A stretch of 64,000 nt of DNA from Methanothermobacter sp. MT-2 (GCA_003584625.1 AP017647.1:621501-685500), one strand, 5' to 3'; shown: positions 37,686 to 48,156, counted from the stretch's first letter. Program-made: numbers and translations. The notes: a model not told the origin generated them from the sequence alone.

Positions 37686-38609
37686 TTATGAAAATTTTTT
37701 GAATGATTGGGGTTTGAACCCGAATTTTATTAGTGTTTGTTTGTCTTCTTCTGTGAGTTTATTTTCTGATGTTGGCGGTACTGGCTTACCATTTTTTGCT
37801 AGTATGATCCCTCCTTTCCTTTGAGCTCCCATGAATTTGCCGGCATCTCCATTTATTATAATTGTGCCTGATTTCATGTCAATGCCTGTGAAGTCGCCAG
37901 TATCCCCATCTATTATCACCGTTCCACCACTTAGTAAGGCCCCTGTATTCCTCCCAGCATCTCCATTTACTTTTACAACGCCTTTTTTCATTAGTATGCC
38001 TGTGGAGAGGTCGACATCACCCTCATGTATTATCTGAGCCTCAATGTCTAGTCTAGCCCCTATCGTGTCTCTTATGCGTCCATCATCTATTATGAGCCTG
38101 TTACCTGCTAGGGATGCTCCTATTGGTTTTTCTCCCCGCAAGCCGTTGGTGACTATGTCTGTTATTGATTTGAATTTCTTGTATCCTTTTTTGTCGGATT
38201 CTACTTCTATGAGGTTTCCGATGGGTTCTTTGACTTTACCTTTGACGTATATTGTCCCCTTTACCATGCTTATACCCATTCGGGTGTCGACGTCGCCTTC
38301 TATGATAACTTCACCCACGTTTATTGGTTTGCCTGTTCCCCCAAAAAATTTTAGATCAACCCCCATACTCGATGATAATCTGTGGCCTGCATCTCCTAGT
38401 ATTTTTAGGGTGCCGCCTTTTTTTAGGTGTTCTATTATGTCCTTGTAGGTGTATTTTGTTCCGGGTATTGGGTCTTCTGGTTTGAGTTCTTCGCCTTTTT
38501 GTTGCCAATAGAAGTTGTAGGTGAAGTCTGCTATGCAGTCTATTGGACCGTCGGGTTCTATTTCAAGGATTTTATCTTTCTTTTTAAGGAAGTCGAACAA
38601 TTTAACCAC
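37686..38609 (-). CDS. GXGXG beta-helix protein, FwdC-like
   Basis: A 307-residue protein with an N-terminal unique part (about 90 residues) and then GXGXG repeats of the formylmethanofuran dehydrogenase subunit C / glutamate synthase alpha-3 type: GDAGHRLSSSMG, GDVDTRMGISMV, GDAGRNTGALLSGG, GDTGDFTGIDM, GDAGKFMGAQRKGG. No operon partner from either complex is adjacent. It could be a stand-alone FwdC paralogue; the function is unknown. It diverges from the PP-loop-like gene by 55 bases. Confidence 0.8.
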   Translation of the reverse strand: MVKLFDFLKKKDKILEIEPDGPIDCIADFTYNFYWQQKGEELKPEDPIPGTKYTYKDIIEHLKKGGTLKILGDAGHRLSSSMGVDLKFFGGTGKPINVGEVIIEGDVDTRMGISMVKGTIYVKGKVKEPIGNLIEVESDKKGYKKFKSITDIVTNGLRGEKPIGASLAGNRLIIDDGRIRDTIGARLDIEAQIIHEGDVDLSTGILMKKGVVKVNGDAGRNTGALLSGGTVIIDGDTGDFTGIDMKSGTIIINGDAGKFMGAQRKGGIILAKNGKPVPPTSENKLTEEDKQTLIKFGFKPQSFKKFS

Positions 38610-38664
38610 CTATGTTATATTTTTGGTGGGGAATAAAATATGATTATGTTGGAGGGTTTCTTGG

Positions 38665-39291
38665 ATGAAGAGTGAGGTTTTGAAGTTTCTTTCGAGTATT
38701 GGTGTTGACACGAGGTTTGTGAGTGTTGTGGGAGATTCTGTTTTCATAAATAATCTTAGGTTTTCAAGATTTTCCAGGAAGCGAGAGGAATTATTCAAAA
38801 AAAATTATCCTAGTATGAAGGTTGTGAGATCTAAGATTTTCCAGATGATATGTTCAAGAGTTTCCCATGTACTTTCAAGTGAATTGGAGCCTCATCAGAG
38901 GATATTCATCGAGGAGGGTGATGATCCCCTCTTATACACTTTATACGTTGTATTGGAACCCTACACTAGAAAATATGGTGTTAGTTTAGTGACCGGTCCA
39001 AGGTTTGATTTTATCGCCTGTCCATTGACACTTGATCATATAATCGCTAATTCCATAGAGAGGATGATTAATGGCGAGCCGATTACCGGCCCTCCGAGGG
39101 AGAATAGTAGGGGAAGGTTGTTGTATCCTCTTTTGAGAGTGCCTGTAGCTTGGATTGAAAGGTGGCTTGGAACCGAAATAAAAATAAAAGATGATCTCAT
39201 CCAGGAATTTATAGGTTTTTTTGATGAAATTTTTCCACAGTTTAGGGAGAATATGCTAAAATCTATAGGTTATATCCAAGGTTTTATTTGA
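38665..39291 (+). CDS. Degenerate PP-loop (TtcA/Ncs6-like) protein
   Basis: A 208-residue protein without a named family that I recall. I read its middle as an eroded PP-loop ATPase. [20 protein letters not shown] (residues 79-98) sits where tRNA thiolases have the SGGxDS loop. [20 protein letters not shown] (116-135) sits where they have GHxxDDxxET. [20 protein letters not shown] (150-169) resembles the following RPL..v...ei segment. The nucleotide-binding Ser/Gly residues and CxxC are absent. It overlaps rfcL convergently by 8 bases. Function unknown. Confidence 0.65.
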   Translation: MKSEVLKFLSSIGVDTRFVSVVGDSVFINNLRFSRFSRKREELFKKNYPSMKVVRSKIFQMICSRVSHVLSSELEPHQRIFIEEGDDPLLYTLYVVLEPYTRKYGVSLVTGPRFDFIACPLTLDHIIANSIERMINGEPITGPPRENSRGRLLYPLLRVPVAWIERWLGTEIKIKDDLIQEFIGFFDEIFPQFRENMLKSIGYIQGFI

Positions 39292-40582
39292 ATTGTAGGA
39301 GTGTTGTCTGTTTTTCTTTTTGTTTTGGGGGGTCTTCTTTTTCCACTTTCTCGGTTTTTGTTTTTTTGCTTTTCCGCGGTTTTCTTTTTCCTCTGAGGAT
39401 CTTGAATTCTTCACTTGTTAATTCCAGATACCTTTTGGTTTCCTGGGCGGTTTTTTCATCTTCTAGGATGATCTGAAGATATGGGAATGTTGATATGGCT
39501 ACTCTTTTTGATATGTGTAGTTTTTTTGAGATTTTTTCTGCTAGGTCTTCTATGAGTTGGCGTTTAGCTCTTGTTCTTCCGAGGAGTTGGAATGATCCCG
39601 GACCTGCGTATCTTGTGAATTTCCTATATGTTTCATCCTTTGATAGTGCTACTCCGACTCCTATATGGTCTGATGCATAGCGCCAGTATATGTAGTCTCT
39701 TGTTTGTGTTGCTCTTCCGAAGAATATGTCTGCACGGCTTATGTGGTCATAGGCTTTTTTTATCTCATGTGGTTTCTCATATTCCCTTGGGATGTTCTCT
39801 GCTGTGAATTCAAGTAGTAGTTGGGGGTCTTCGTCGATTTGCATGGCCTCTTTTATATGTCTAATGTTTTTGCTTTTTAAGATGGCTCTTATAGCGTCGA
39901 ATAGGCTGGGGAATGTATCTTTTTCACCAGCTTCTAGGAGTTCTGCTCCTATCTTTTTTTCTCCTCGTGCTATGGCTTCAAGGTCATTTATTGCGGATCT
40001 TAGGTCTCCGTGTGACCTTTTGGCGAGTTCTCTTAGGATTTTTGGGTCTGCTTCTATGCCTTCTTCTTTGCAGATTTTTTTAAGGTATGCTACTATTGAG
40101 TTTGGATGTGCCTTTCTAATGTTGATGACTCTACAAGATGGTTTTATGGTTTGTAGTTTTTTGCTATAAGGGTCGTTGGCTGTTAAGACTATTGGATGTT
40201 TTGATTCTTTTATTATTTTTTTTACTGCGCGCACTCCTCCGCGGTCTTCGTTTCCGTGTATACCATCAACTTCGTCAAGTATGATTAGCTTGAGGTTATT
40301 ATTGAATAATGATTTGGTGGTTGATGTTTCCCCTATAATGTTTATGAGGGCGTCATATGATCTTTTGTCGCTGGCGTTAAGTTCTAATTTATCAGAGAAG
40401 TGGGATCCTATGATATGGGCCAGTGTTGTTTTCCCTGTTCCTGGCGGTCCTATTAATAGGAGTGGGGGTTGCGGGCCTTCCTCTTTCCAGGCTTTGATCC
40501 ATTCTTTTATTTCTTCTATGGCCTTTTTGTTACCGGCCATTTCTTTGAATGTTTTTGGCCGGTATTTTTCGGTCCATGACAT
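39284..40582 (-). CDS. rfcL: Replication factor C large subunit
   Basis: The clamp-loader large subunit that opens PCNA with RfcS. The 432-residue AAA+ protein starts [18 protein letters not shown] and has Walker [10 protein letters not shown] (about 44-52), Walker [10 protein letters not shown] and sensor 1 [10 protein letters not shown]. The last residues, QTTLLQFK, form a PCNA-interacting (PIP-type) motif at the extreme C-terminus after a Lys/Glu-rich linker. It follows rfcS by 19 bases on the same strand. Confidence 0.96.
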   Translation of the reverse strand: MSWTEKYRPKTFKEMAGNKKAIEEIKEWIKAWKEEGPQPPLLLIGPPGTGKTTLAHIIGSHFSDKLELNASDKRSYDALINIIGETSTTKSLFNNNLKLIILDEVDGIHGNEDRGGVRAVKKIIKESKHPIVLTANDPYSKKLQTIKPSCRVINIRKAHPNSIVAYLKKICKEEGIEADPKILRELAKRSHGDLRSAINDLEAIARGEKKIGAELLEAGEKDTFPSLFDAIRAILKSKNIRHIKEAMQIDEDPQLLLEFTAENIPREYEKPHEIKKAYDHISRADIFFGRATQTRDYIYWRYASDHIGVGVALSKDETYRKFTRYAGPGSFQLLGRTRAKRQLIEDLAEKISKKLHISKRVAISTFPYLQIILEDEKTAQETKRYLELTSEEFKILRGKRKPRKSKKTKTEKVEKEDPPKQKEKQTTLLQFK

Positions 40583-40601
40583 TTTGAGTTTCCTCGGGGG
40601 T

Positions 40602-41555
40602 TTATTCTTTTAGGAATGTTGTGAGGAGGGCTTCTAGTTGTATTCGGGGGTTTGCACCTTCTCTTATCCTGAAGTCGTATTCTCCGATGGAATCGATAAA
40701 TTTTATGTAGGTTTCGGGTTCTAGTGATCCTTCCATGGCGAGTCTTGATATTTCCTGGTATATTTGGTCTATCATGTCTTCGCCGCTTACTCCTTGTAGG
40801 ATCATGATCTCTCTTAATATGTTCCTGGCGTCCATGAACTGTCCTTCTATGGCTGTTTTTATCATTCTTCGAACGTCTTTTGGCCTGGCTCTTGATATTA
40901 CCTCGTATATCGTGTCTTCGCTTATTTTTTCTTGTAGTGATGCTGCGGCTTGTAGTATGTTTATGGCCTTTCTAAGGTCTCCTTCTGCAAAATATGCTAT
41001 GATGTCTAGGGCTGTTGTTTCGTATTCTAGTTTTTCGTTTTTTGCGATGTGTTCTAGTCTTTCTTTTATTTGGTGGCCTTTGAGTGGTAGGAATCGGAAT
41101 ATTGCACATCTTGATTGTAGTGGTTCTATTATCCTCGAGGAGTAGTTGCATGAGAGTATGAATGCTGCTGTTTTTGTGTACATTTCCATTTCTCTTCTGA
41201 GGGCGTGTTGTGCGTCTTTTGTCATGTTATCTACTTCGTCTAGGAATATTATCCTGAAGGGTGCGCCTATTGGTTTTAGGCGGCAGAAGTTTTTGATGTT
41301 GGTTCTTACTGTGTCTATTCCTCTTGCGTCGGATGCGTTGAGTTCTAGGAAGTTTTGTCTCCAATTTTCTCCTAGTATTTCCTTGGCTAGTGCTAGGGCT
41401 GCTGTTGTTTTGCCGACGCCTGCGGGTCCTGTGAACATGAGGTTGGGCATGCTTTTCTGTTCAACGTAACGTTTTAGTCTTGGTATGATGTGTTCTTGTC
41501 CTACTATTTCTTCTAATGTTTTTGGCCGGTATTTTTCTATCCATGGTCCTTCCAA
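40602..41555 (-). CDS. rfcS: Replication factor C small subunit
   Basis: The clamp-loader small subunit, a 317-residue AAA+ protein: [20 protein letters not shown], Walker [24 protein letters not shown], the SRC motif QSRCAIFRF and the C-terminal collar domain. The start is the TTG at 41555, seven bases after GGTGAT; the aroE stop codon TGA lies inside that signal. Upstream in-frame codons would run into aroE. There is no intein, unlike several euryarchaeal rfcS genes. Confidence 0.95.
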   Translation of the reverse strand: MEGPWIEKYRPKTLEEIVGQEHIIPRLKRYVEQKSMPNLMFTGPAGVGKTTAALALAKEILGENWRQNFLELNASDARGIDTVRTNIKNFCRLKPIGAPFRIIFLDEVDNMTKDAQHALRREMEMYTKTAAFILSCNYSSRIIEPLQSRCAIFRFLPLKGHQIKERLEHIAKNEKLEYETTALDIIAYFAEGDLRKAINILQAAASLQEKISEDTIYEVISRARPKDVRRMIKTAIEGQFMDARNILREIMILQGVSGEDMIDQIYQEISRLAMEGSLEPETYIKFIDSIGEYDFRIREGANPRIQLEALLTTFLKE

Positions 41556-41560
41556 TTTGA

Positions 41561-42409
41561 TCACCGTTTTATTGCTTCTAGTATTGCTTTTTCCATTATA
41601 GTTGTGGGGGCTTTTTGGCCTGTCCATATTTTGAATGATTCTGCTCCCTGGTATACTAGCATTTTTATCCCTGATATTGTCTTTGCACCTGCTTTTTCGG
41701 CTTCTTTTAGTAGTGTTGTTTTGGGCGGATTATAAACGAGGTCTTTCACGATGAGGTTTTTGTGCATCATTTCTGCTGTTATGAGTGGTTTTTCATCTGT
41801 TTTTGGGTGCATTCCGACTGGTGTTGTGTGGATGAGTATATCGGCGTTTTTGATTTTTTCTTTTAGGTGTTCTAGTCCACCTGCGAATATCCGGGTTCCT
41901 GTGTTGGTTTTTATGTCTTCTGCTATTTTTTCGGCTTTTTTCGGGGTTCTGTTGAGGATGTATAGGTTTTCTATGTTTTCTGATATTAGTTGGAATGCAA
42001 CGGCTCTTGAAGCTCCCCCAGCACCCAGGATTAGCACGTTTTTGTCTTTGAGTGATGTTATCTCTTCTAGGGCTCTTATACAACCCAAACCGTCCGTGTT
42101 AAAACCCCATACTTCCCCTTTTTCTAGTTTTAGGGTGTTAACGGCTCCTATAAGCTTTGCTGTTTCATCTATCTTGTCAATGTAGTCTATAATATCTATT
42201 TTGTGCGGGATTGTGACATTAAGACCTTTTATTTTGAAGGTTTTCATGGCTTCTATTGCCTCTTTTGCCTTTCCTTTTTTAACATGGAAGGCCACATATA
42301 CATAGTCTAGGTTTAGGTGATTGAATGCGGCGTTATGCATGATGGGTGATAGGCTGTGTTCTATTGGGTCGCCTATGACACCAGTGACTTTGGTTTTTCC
42401 TGTTATCAA
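41561..42409 (-). CDS. aroE: Shikimate dehydrogenase
   Basis: Reduces 3-dehydroshikimate with NADPH. The 282-residue protein has the substrate site [19 protein letters not shown], catalytic Lys/Asp region [21 protein letters not shown], nucleotide loop [11 protein letters not shown] and the C-terminal [12 protein letters not shown]. The TTG at 42409 was chosen since the family starts close to VTGVIGDP; about 47 residues of open frame upstream are AT-rich and unlike protein. It is the first gene of an aroE-rfcS-rfcL operon, an unusual mix of metabolism and replication. Confidence 0.93.
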   Translation of the reverse strand: MITGKTKVTGVIGDPIEHSLSPIMHNAAFNHLNLDYVYVAFHVKKGKAKEAIEAMKTFKIKGLNVTIPHKIDIIDYIDKIDETAKLIGAVNTLKLEKGEVWGFNTDGLGCIRALEEITSLKDKNVLILGAGGASRAVAFQLISENIENLYILNRTPKKAEKIAEDIKTNTGTRIFAGGLEHLKEKIKNADILIHTTPVGMHPKTDEKPLITAEMMHKNLIVKDLVYNPPKTTLLKEAEKAGAKTISGIKMLVYQGAESFKIWTGQKAPTTIMEKAILEAIKR

Positions 42410-42510
42410 ATTATCACGCGCCTTATCTTCTCTTAATCTCTTGGTAGATCCAAGTATATTTATTTGTTGTTGATGATAATATATTCTATCACGATCATGG
42501 GGGAATACAG

Positions 42511-43173
42511 TTGCTTGCAAAACAAAGATTTGTACTTGACACAACAGCATTTACTGATAACCAATTGAAAGAGATGCTTGGAGCTGGTGATCTTCACAAG
42601 TCGGTGGACAGGTTCCTTGACCTTATAGCAAGATCCCGTATCAAATTGAATATAAGTTGTCATATGCCCCCAGTAACCTATAAGGAGTTCACTGATTATA
42701 TGAACCGTTATAGTTGCCCAGAGGAGATCCTTGTGAAGGCAGAGACATGGATAGTTAAAAAGACACCAAACCGTTATGATACCATGATACCATCACAGGT
42801 ATTCTTTGAATATGTCAGAGATATAAGGGAGAGGATGAATAAGGGTATGAGGATATCAGAAGCTGCTATATGGGAGGCTGCAGTCGAGGCCATGGTAATG
42901 GCATCCAAGGGTGTTAAAAAGAGCAGGATAGAAATGGAAGTGATAGGCGGGGCTATAAAAGATTTCAGGAAAAAGTATAGGAGCGCCCTCCGCAGAGGGA
43001 CCCTTGACAGCGCCCCAGACCTCGACGTACTATTACTTGCAAAAGAATTAGGTGCAGGTGTGGTGGCAGCAGATGAAGGTATTAAAGTATGGGCTGAAAG
43101 ATTAGGTTTAAGGTTCCTTGACGCAGTATCATTCCCAAAAATGTTAGAAGAATACCTCAAATATTATGAATAG
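42511..43173 (+). CDS. RNA-free RNase P (HARP / UPF0278, 'RNA ligase partner')
   Basis: A 220-residue PIN-domain protein of the UPF0278 family. Its Aquifex homologue (Aq_880) is the minimal protein-only RNase P (HARP) that trims tRNA 5' leaders. The PIN active site is visible: RFVLDTTAF (Asp10) near the N-terminus and [33 protein letters not shown] near the C-terminus with acidic residues. A central helical region (about 90-150) fits the HARP spike. Archaea with HARP normally also have RNA-based RNase P, so it may be an accessory tRNA nuclease. TTG start. It lies directly upstream of hisS. Confidence 0.88.
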   Translation: MLAKQRFVLDTTAFTDNQLKEMLGAGDLHKSVDRFLDLIARSRIKLNISCHMPPVTYKEFTDYMNRYSCPEEILVKAETWIVKKTPNRYDTMIPSQVFFEYVRDIRERMNKGMRISEAAIWEAAVEAMVMASKGVKKSRIEMEVIGGAIKDFRKKYRSALRRGTLDSAPDLDVLLLAKELGAGVVAADEGIKVWAERLGLRFLDAVSFPKMLEEYLKYYE

Positions 43174-43210
43174 ATCCGAAAAATCTTGTTTTTCTGGAGG
43201 AGAGAAGACC

Positions 43211-44509
43211 ATGGAGATATCAAGGCCGCGCGGAACAAGAGACTTCCTATTTAAGGACATGGAAAAGAGGAAAAGGGTTGAGGAAACCCTGAAGAAGGTT
43301 TTTGAAACCTATGGTTATCATGAGATAAAAACTCCAATCTTCGAAGATTTAAAACTCTTCACCTTAAAGTCAGGAGAAGAGATAGTGAAACAAATCTACC
43401 ACTTCAAGGATAAGGCCAACCGTGACCTGGCCCTGAGACCAGAGCTCACTGCACCAGTAGCCAGGGTATATTTGAATGAGATGAGGAAACATCCTAAACC
43501 CATAAAAATGTATTATTATGGGAGTTGTTTCAGATATGAGAGACCCCAAGCAGGCAGGTTCAGACAATTCTGGCAGTTCGGATGCGAGCTTATAGGTGCA
43601 GAATCTCCACAAGCAGAAGCAGAGGTTATAGCATTAGCAGAACATGGTCTAAGGAAACTAGGCCTTGAAGAGTTCAGATTACATATAGGACACCTAGGCA
43701 TACTCAGAGGCATACTAGAAGATGCTGGGATAAAAGGGAAACAACAGGATAAGATAATGGGTCTGATCGATAAAGGAGATGTTAAAGAACTCCAAGACCA
43801 CCTAGAAAAGATAAGAATAGATAAAGATGCCGAGAAATTATTATTATCCCTTATAGACATGAAAGGTTCCCTAGAGGTGCTTGGAGTGGTTGAAGACCTT
43901 ATAGGTGGTTGTGAACTTGCAATGGAATCCCTAGATGACCTCAAGGAACTTATAAAACTCCTAGATGATTTTAAAGTTGAAAACTATAAATTAGATCTTG
44001 GAATCGCCAGAGGCCTAGATTATTATACTGGCATAGTCTTTGAAATATATGTACCATCACTGGGAGCTCAAAAACAGGTTTGTGGTGGGGGCACATACAA
44101 CCTCATAGAATTATTTAGTGGTGAAAAACTCCAATCAACAGGATTCGCATTCGGATTCGACAGACTCATAACAGCCCTGGAAAAACAAGAGAAAAAAAGT
44201 GGAGGTTTCCAATTCGCCAAGGTTTTCGTGGCCCCGGTTTCGGATTCAACCCGTAGGGTGGCCTATAGGATTGTTCAGGATCTTCGAAATGCGGGTATAG
44301 CCTCGGATGTTGATCTTTCCGGGCGAAAACTGAGGAAAACATTGTCATATGCAGATCATCTGAACGTGGAAAAGGTCATCCTTGTAGGTGAAAGGGACCT
44401 TAAAGAGGGGAAAGTCACCATAAAAGACATGAAGACTGGTTCACAAGAACCTGTAAAACTAGAGGATATCATAGAATATCTAAAGGAGGGATATGATCTT
44501 AAATTTTAG
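43211..44509 (+). CDS. hisS: Histidyl-tRNA synthetase
   Basis: A class II synthetase of 432 residues: [10 protein letters not shown] at the N-terminus, motif 2 region [20 protein letters not shown], the His-specific motif [13 protein letters not shown] and motif 3 [13 protein letters not shown], with a C-terminal anticodon-binding domain. The ATG at 43211 has GGAGGAG upstream; an earlier in-frame ATG (43166) lies in the end of the HARP gene. Its end overlaps hisI by 17 bases. Confidence 0.95.
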   Translation: MEISRPRGTRDFLFKDMEKRKRVEETLKKVFETYGYHEIKTPIFEDLKLFTLKSGEEIVKQIYHFKDKANRDLALRPELTAPVARVYLNEMRKHPKPIKMYYYGSCFRYERPQAGRFRQFWQFGCELIGAESPQAEAEVIALAEHGLRKLGLEEFRLHIGHLGILRGILEDAGIKGKQQDKIMGLIDKGDVKELQDHLEKIRIDKDAEKLLLSLIDMKGSLEVLGVVEDLIGGCELAMESLDDLKELIKLLDDFKVENYKLDLGIARGLDYYTGIVFEIYVPSLGAQKQVCGGGTYNLIELFSGEKLQSTGFAFGFDRLITALEKQEKKSGGFQFAKVFVAPVSDSTRRVAYRIVQDLRNAGIASDVDLSGRKLRKTLSYADHLNVEKVILVGERDLKEGKVTIKDMKTGSQEPVKLEDIIEYLKEGYDLKF

Positions 44510-44876
44510 ACACAAGATAGGTGGGGAGAACCTTATAATAGCAATAGCACAAGATAAAAAAACCAACGAGATCCTAATGGTAGCCTATATGAATAAAGAA
44601 GCCCTAGAGAAGACTATTGAGACTGGTATGGCCCATTACTGGAGCACATCCAGGAAAAAAGTTTGGTTAAAAGGTGAAACTTCAGGGCACACCCAAAGGG
44701 TGGATGAGATACTAGTAGATTGCGACATGGATGCCATAATACTCAAAGTAGAACAAAAAGGCGGCGCCTGCCATACCGGCTATTATTCATGCTTCTATAG
44801 AAGGTTAATCCCCCCTAAAAGACTAGAGAAAATAGGTAAGAAAGTTTTCAATCCCAAGGAAATCTATGGGGGATGA
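44493..44876 (+). CDS. hisI: Phosphoribosyl-AMP cyclohydrolase HisI
   Basis: Opens the purine ring of phosphoribosyl-AMP in histidine synthesis. The 127-residue monofunctional enzyme shows [52 protein letters not shown] and the zinc/magnesium motif [15 protein letters not shown]. The ATG lies within the hisS 3' end and has GGAGGG upstream. No HisE domain is fused. Confidence 0.95.
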   Translation: MILNFRHKIGGENLIIAIAQDKKTNEILMVAYMNKEALEKTIETGMAHYWSTSRKKVWLKGETSGHTQRVDEILVDCDMDAIILKVEQKGGACHTGYYSCFYRRLIPPKRLEKIGKKVFNPKEIYGG

Positions 44877-44882
44877 TTAAAT

Positions 44883-46709
44883 ATGAAGATAGTCCCAGAT
44901 ACAAGCGTTATTGTGGATGGGAGAATCACAGACATAGTACAAGAAGAAGAATTCAAGGGGAGTGAAGTGATCATACCAGAAGCCGTGGTCTCCGAACTAG
45001 AATATCAGGCGAACAGGGGCCGTGAAACAGGATTCAATGGCTTGGAGGAGCTTAAAAACTTGCAGAGTTTAAGTAAGAAGGATATAATCTCCTTGAGTTT
45101 TGTGGGTAGAAGGCCAACATTAGATGAGATAGCCCTTGCCAGGGGTGGTGAAATAGATGCTATGATAAGGAGCGCGGCCAGAGAACATGACGCCGTTCTA
45201 GTCACAAGTGACAGGGTACAAGCCGAGGTTGCGAGGGCACAGGGACTAGACGTGGTATACATACAACCAGAGGTCTTAGAGTATGATAAACTCGAAATAA
45301 GCAAATATTTCGACGAAGATACAATGTCAGTCCACTTGAAAGAGAATGTTGTGCCAATGGCAAAAAAGGGAAAACCAGGAAATATAAAACTTGTCAAGAT
45401 AGGTTCAAAGCCGCTGAAACGGTTAGAAATCCATAGGATGGCCCGAGAGATAGTTGAAAGGGCTAAAAGTGACTTGAAGAGTTTTATCGAGATTGAAATG
45501 GAAGGCGCTACAGTCGTTCAATTCAGAGAATATAGGATATCAATCGCAAGACCGCCATTTTCCGAGGCAATGGAGATAACAGCCGTAAGACCCGTTGCAA
45601 GAGTCTCCTTAGAAGATTACAGGTTATCAGATGAGTTGATGGAACGTTTAAGGGACACAGCCAAGGGCATACTTATCGCAGGAGCCCCAGGGGCTGGTAA
45701 AAGCACATTCGCCCAGGCCGTCGCCGAATTTTTCAGCAAGGAGATGAATGCTATAGTCAAAACCATGGAATCCCCAAGAGACTTGCAAGTAGGCGATGAG
45801 ATAACACAATATGCTCCAATAGAACGTGACATGCAAAAAACCGCGGACATACTACTACTAGTAAGACCAGACTACACAATATATGATGAACTGCGCAAAA
45901 CAAGAGACTTTAAGATATTCGCAGATATGCGCCTTGCAGGTGTTGGTATGGTCGGAGTAGTACATGCCACAAGGCCCATAGACGCCATCCAAAGGATAAT
46001 AGGGAGGGTGGAACTTGGAATGATACCCTCAATAGTTGATACAACCATATTCATCGAAGACGGGAAAATAAAAGCGGTCTATGATATTTCATTGACTGTG
46101 AAGGTGCCCAGTGGCATGGTTGAAGCAGACCTTGCAAGGCCGGTCATAGAAATCAGAAACTTTGAAACAGGAGAACTAGTATATGAAATCTACACTTATG
46201 GTGAGCAGACCATTGTAATGGAGGTTTCCTCTGTAGCTGAGAGGAAAACCCCAGCCCAGATAATTGTCGAAAGGGAAATTGAAAGAGAGTTCAGAAAACG
46301 TTTACCCGCTGGTAAGTTCAAGGTTGAACTTGAATCTGATGAAAGGGCAAGAGTATGGGTTGAGGAAAAATATATTCCACAGATTATAGGTAAAAAGGGT
46401 AAAACTATTGATGAGATCGAAAATAAAATAGGTATAAGCATCAATATAGAGCCACTAGAAAAAATAGAAGAGAAAGGACTGATAGAAGTTCCAGTTGACA
46501 TTTCTGGAAATTATGTTGTCCTAGACTTTGGCAAGGAATCCATAGGAGTATCATATGATATAATGGTGGATGAGGAATACCTCTTCACGGCCACAGTCGG
46601 AAAAAAAGGCACAATAAAGATAAAAAAGGACATTGAATTGGCGGAGATCATATTAGACGCTATCAGGACGGGAACACCCATAAAAGCCCGTGTGAGATCA
46701 GAAACCTGA
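44883..46709 (+). CDS. PIN-PilT ATPase-KH protein (PINA-like)
   Basis: A 608-residue archaeal protein with three modules. An N-terminal PIN domain (about 1-130) has acidic residues in IVPDTSVIVDG, VVSELEYQ and LVTSDRVQAEVA. A PilT/VirB11-type ATPase core has Walker A GAPGAGKST (267-275), RPDYTIYDELRKTRDF (Walker B-like) and VVHATRPIDAIQRI. A KH domain contains IPQIIGKKGKTIDEIE (498-513). The Sulfolobus homologue PINA is a hexameric Holliday-junction branch-migration ATPase. It starts 6 bases after hisI. Confidence 0.9.
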   Translation: MKIVPDTSVIVDGRITDIVQEEEFKGSEVIIPEAVVSELEYQANRGRETGFNGLEELKNLQSLSKKDIISLSFVGRRPTLDEIALARGGEIDAMIRSAAREHDAVLVTSDRVQAEVARAQGLDVVYIQPEVLEYDKLEISKYFDEDTMSVHLKENVVPMAKKGKPGNIKLVKIGSKPLKRLEIHRMAREIVERAKSDLKSFIEIEMEGATVVQFREYRISIARPPFSEAMEITAVRPVARVSLEDYRLSDELMERLRDTAKGILIAGAPGAGKSTFAQAVAEFFSKEMNAIVKTMESPRDLQVGDEITQYAPIERDMQKTADILLLVRPDYTIYDELRKTRDFKIFADMRLAGVGMVGVVHATRPIDAIQRIIGRVELGMIPSIVDTTIFIEDGKIKAVYDISLTVKVPSGMVEADLARPVIEIRNFETGELVYEIYTYGEQTIVMEVSSVAERKTPAQIIVEREIEREFRKRLPAGKFKVELESDERARVWVEEKYIPQIIGKKGKTIDEIENKIGISINIEPLEKIEEKGLIEVPVDISGNYVVLDFGKESIGVSYDIMVDEEYLFTATVGKKGTIKIKKDIELAEIILDAIRTGTPIKARVRSET

Positions 46710-46726
46710 AAATAGGGTGGTTTAGA

Positions 46727-47470
46727 TTGGATTTTGGAGTTTCAACATTAGCTTTACATCCAGCACCCCTTGAAACCACACTAGAATACATAGAGGGGCT
46801 TGGGATCAACTATTGTGAAATAATCAATGAATATCCAATAGAGATAATAGATGATATAATCAGCAGCCACACCCTCAAATACATATTACACGCCCCAATC
46901 TCTGATATAAACATAGCCTCACCCAACCAGACCATAAGAAAATCATCCATAATGGAGATAAAATCCTCCCTGGAATTGGCAGCCCAAATAGGCTCTGATA
47001 AGCTAGTATTACATCCTGGTAGCGTGCCATTCCTTGCAAGAGCCTACAAAGGCAAAATAACAGAATATAACCTCAACTCCCTTAAAGAACTTAAAGACTA
47101 TGCAGATGACTTGAACGTGACACTCTGCCTTGAAAATATGCCAAACATGGAAAAATACCTTTACAAAAACTTGGAAAAACTCTATAGCCTAGTCAATGAA
47201 CTGGAAATCATGGCAACACTCGATGTTGGCCATGCACATACCATGGGCTACACAACCCATAAAATTAAAATAGACCTAATAGGCCATGTACACCTATCAG
47301 ACAACAATGGCCTGGAAGATTCACATGAAGCCCTTGGAACAGGGAGCATAGATTTCCCCTCAATATTCAAGAGCCTGGAAGGATACGGGGGGATTTTAAC
47401 AATTGAAGTTAAGAGTAAAGAAGAATTGCTTGAAAGTTTAACTTTCCTGGAAAAATTAAACCTAATATAA
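46727..47470 (+). CDS. Sugar phosphate isomerase/epimerase-like TIM barrel (AP endonuclease 2 family)
   Basis: A 247-residue xylose-isomerase-like TIM barrel. Metal-site residues are visible: YILHAPIS and KLVLHPGS (His), LCLENMPN (Glu), ATLDVGHAHTMG (Asp, His), IGHVHLSDNNG (His, Asp) and TIEVKS (Glu). Such proteins are sugar isomerases, epimerases or EndoIV-like nucleases; the lack of a longer DNA-binding loop favours a sugar substrate. TTG start. The gene lies between the PINA-like ATPase and npdG. Confidence 0.82.
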   Translation: MDFGVSTLALHPAPLETTLEYIEGLGINYCEIINEYPIEIIDDIISSHTLKYILHAPISDINIASPNQTIRKSSIMEIKSSLELAAQIGSDKLVLHPGSVPFLARAYKGKITEYNLNSLKELKDYADDLNVTLCLENMPNMEKYLYKNLEKLYSLVNELEIMATLDVGHAHTMGYTTHKIKIDLIGHVHLSDNNGLEDSHEALGTGSIDFPSIFKSLEGYGGILTIEVKSKEELLESLTFLEKLNLI

Positions 47471-47486
47471 GGGGGTGAACCCAAAT

Positions 47487-48155
47487 ATGAAGATTGCAAT
47501 AATAGGAGGAACAGGAGATCAGGGCATGGGACTGGCCTTGAGATTCGCGATGGCTGGGGAAAATGTTATAATAGGCTCAAGGGATGCTGAAAGAGCCCAG
47601 GATGCTGTGGATAGAATAAAAGAGATGACAGGAGACCCCAAGTTGAAATTAGAGGGTATGGATAATAAGGATGCTGCGAGCCTATCAGATATCATAGTGC
47701 TCACAGTACCGTTACATGCCCAGATGGCAACCTTAAAATCCATAAAAGATCATGTTAAAGATAAGATATTCATAGATGCCACAGTACCCCTTGAAAGTTC
47801 CATAGGCGGTTCCGGTGCAAGATACCTTGAAGTATGGGATGGTTCAGCCGCTGAAAGATCGGCGAAATTCCTCAAAAAAGCAAGAGTAGTATCAGCATTC
47901 AATAACATAAGCGCCTACAGTCTCCTAGATTATAAAAAGAGTGTGGAATGTGACTGTCTCATAACATCAGATGATGAAGATGCTAAAAAGATTGTAATAG
48001 GCCTTGCAGAGAAAATACCCGGAGTCAGGGGCATAGACTGCGGAGCACTAGAAAATGCTAGGATAATCGAAAAGATAACACCACTACTCATCAACCTAAA
48101 CATGAAAAATAAGATAAAAAATGCAGGTATCAGAATAACTAATATAGGAATCTAA
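47487..48155 (+). CDS. npdG: F420H2:NADP oxidoreductase (F420-dependent NADP reductase)
   Basis: Moves hydride between reduced coenzyme F420 and NADP, supplying NADPH for biosynthesis in methanogens. The 222-residue protein opens with the nucleotide loop MKIAIIGGTGDQGMGLALRFA, then VIIGSRDAERAQD (NADP 2'-phosphate site), LTVPLHAQM and VVSAFNNISAY. The ATG at 47487 follows GGGGGTGA by 8 bases, and the in-frame GTG is part of that signal. The isomerase gene follows after one base. Confidence 0.93.
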   Translation: MKIAIIGGTGDQGMGLALRFAMAGENVIIGSRDAERAQDAVDRIKEMTGDPKLKLEGMDNKDAASLSDIIVLTVPLHAQMATLKSIKDHVKDKIFIDATVPLESSIGGSGARYLEVWDGSAAERSAKFLKKARVVSAFNNISAYSLLDYKKSVECDCLITSDDEDAKKIVIGLAEKIPGVRGIDCGALENARIIEKITPLLINLNMKNKIKNAGIRITNIGI

Positions 48156-48156
48156 G

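Noticed and set aside
37718-37735. GGTTTGAACCCGAA resembling a tRNA T-arm
   Set aside because: It encodes the C-terminus of the FwdC-like protein, and no cloverleaf fits.
37561-37824. An 87-codon plus-strand frame after the IS scar
   Set aside because: Its second half is antisense to the FwdC-like gene, and the first half has no motif or ribosome binding site.
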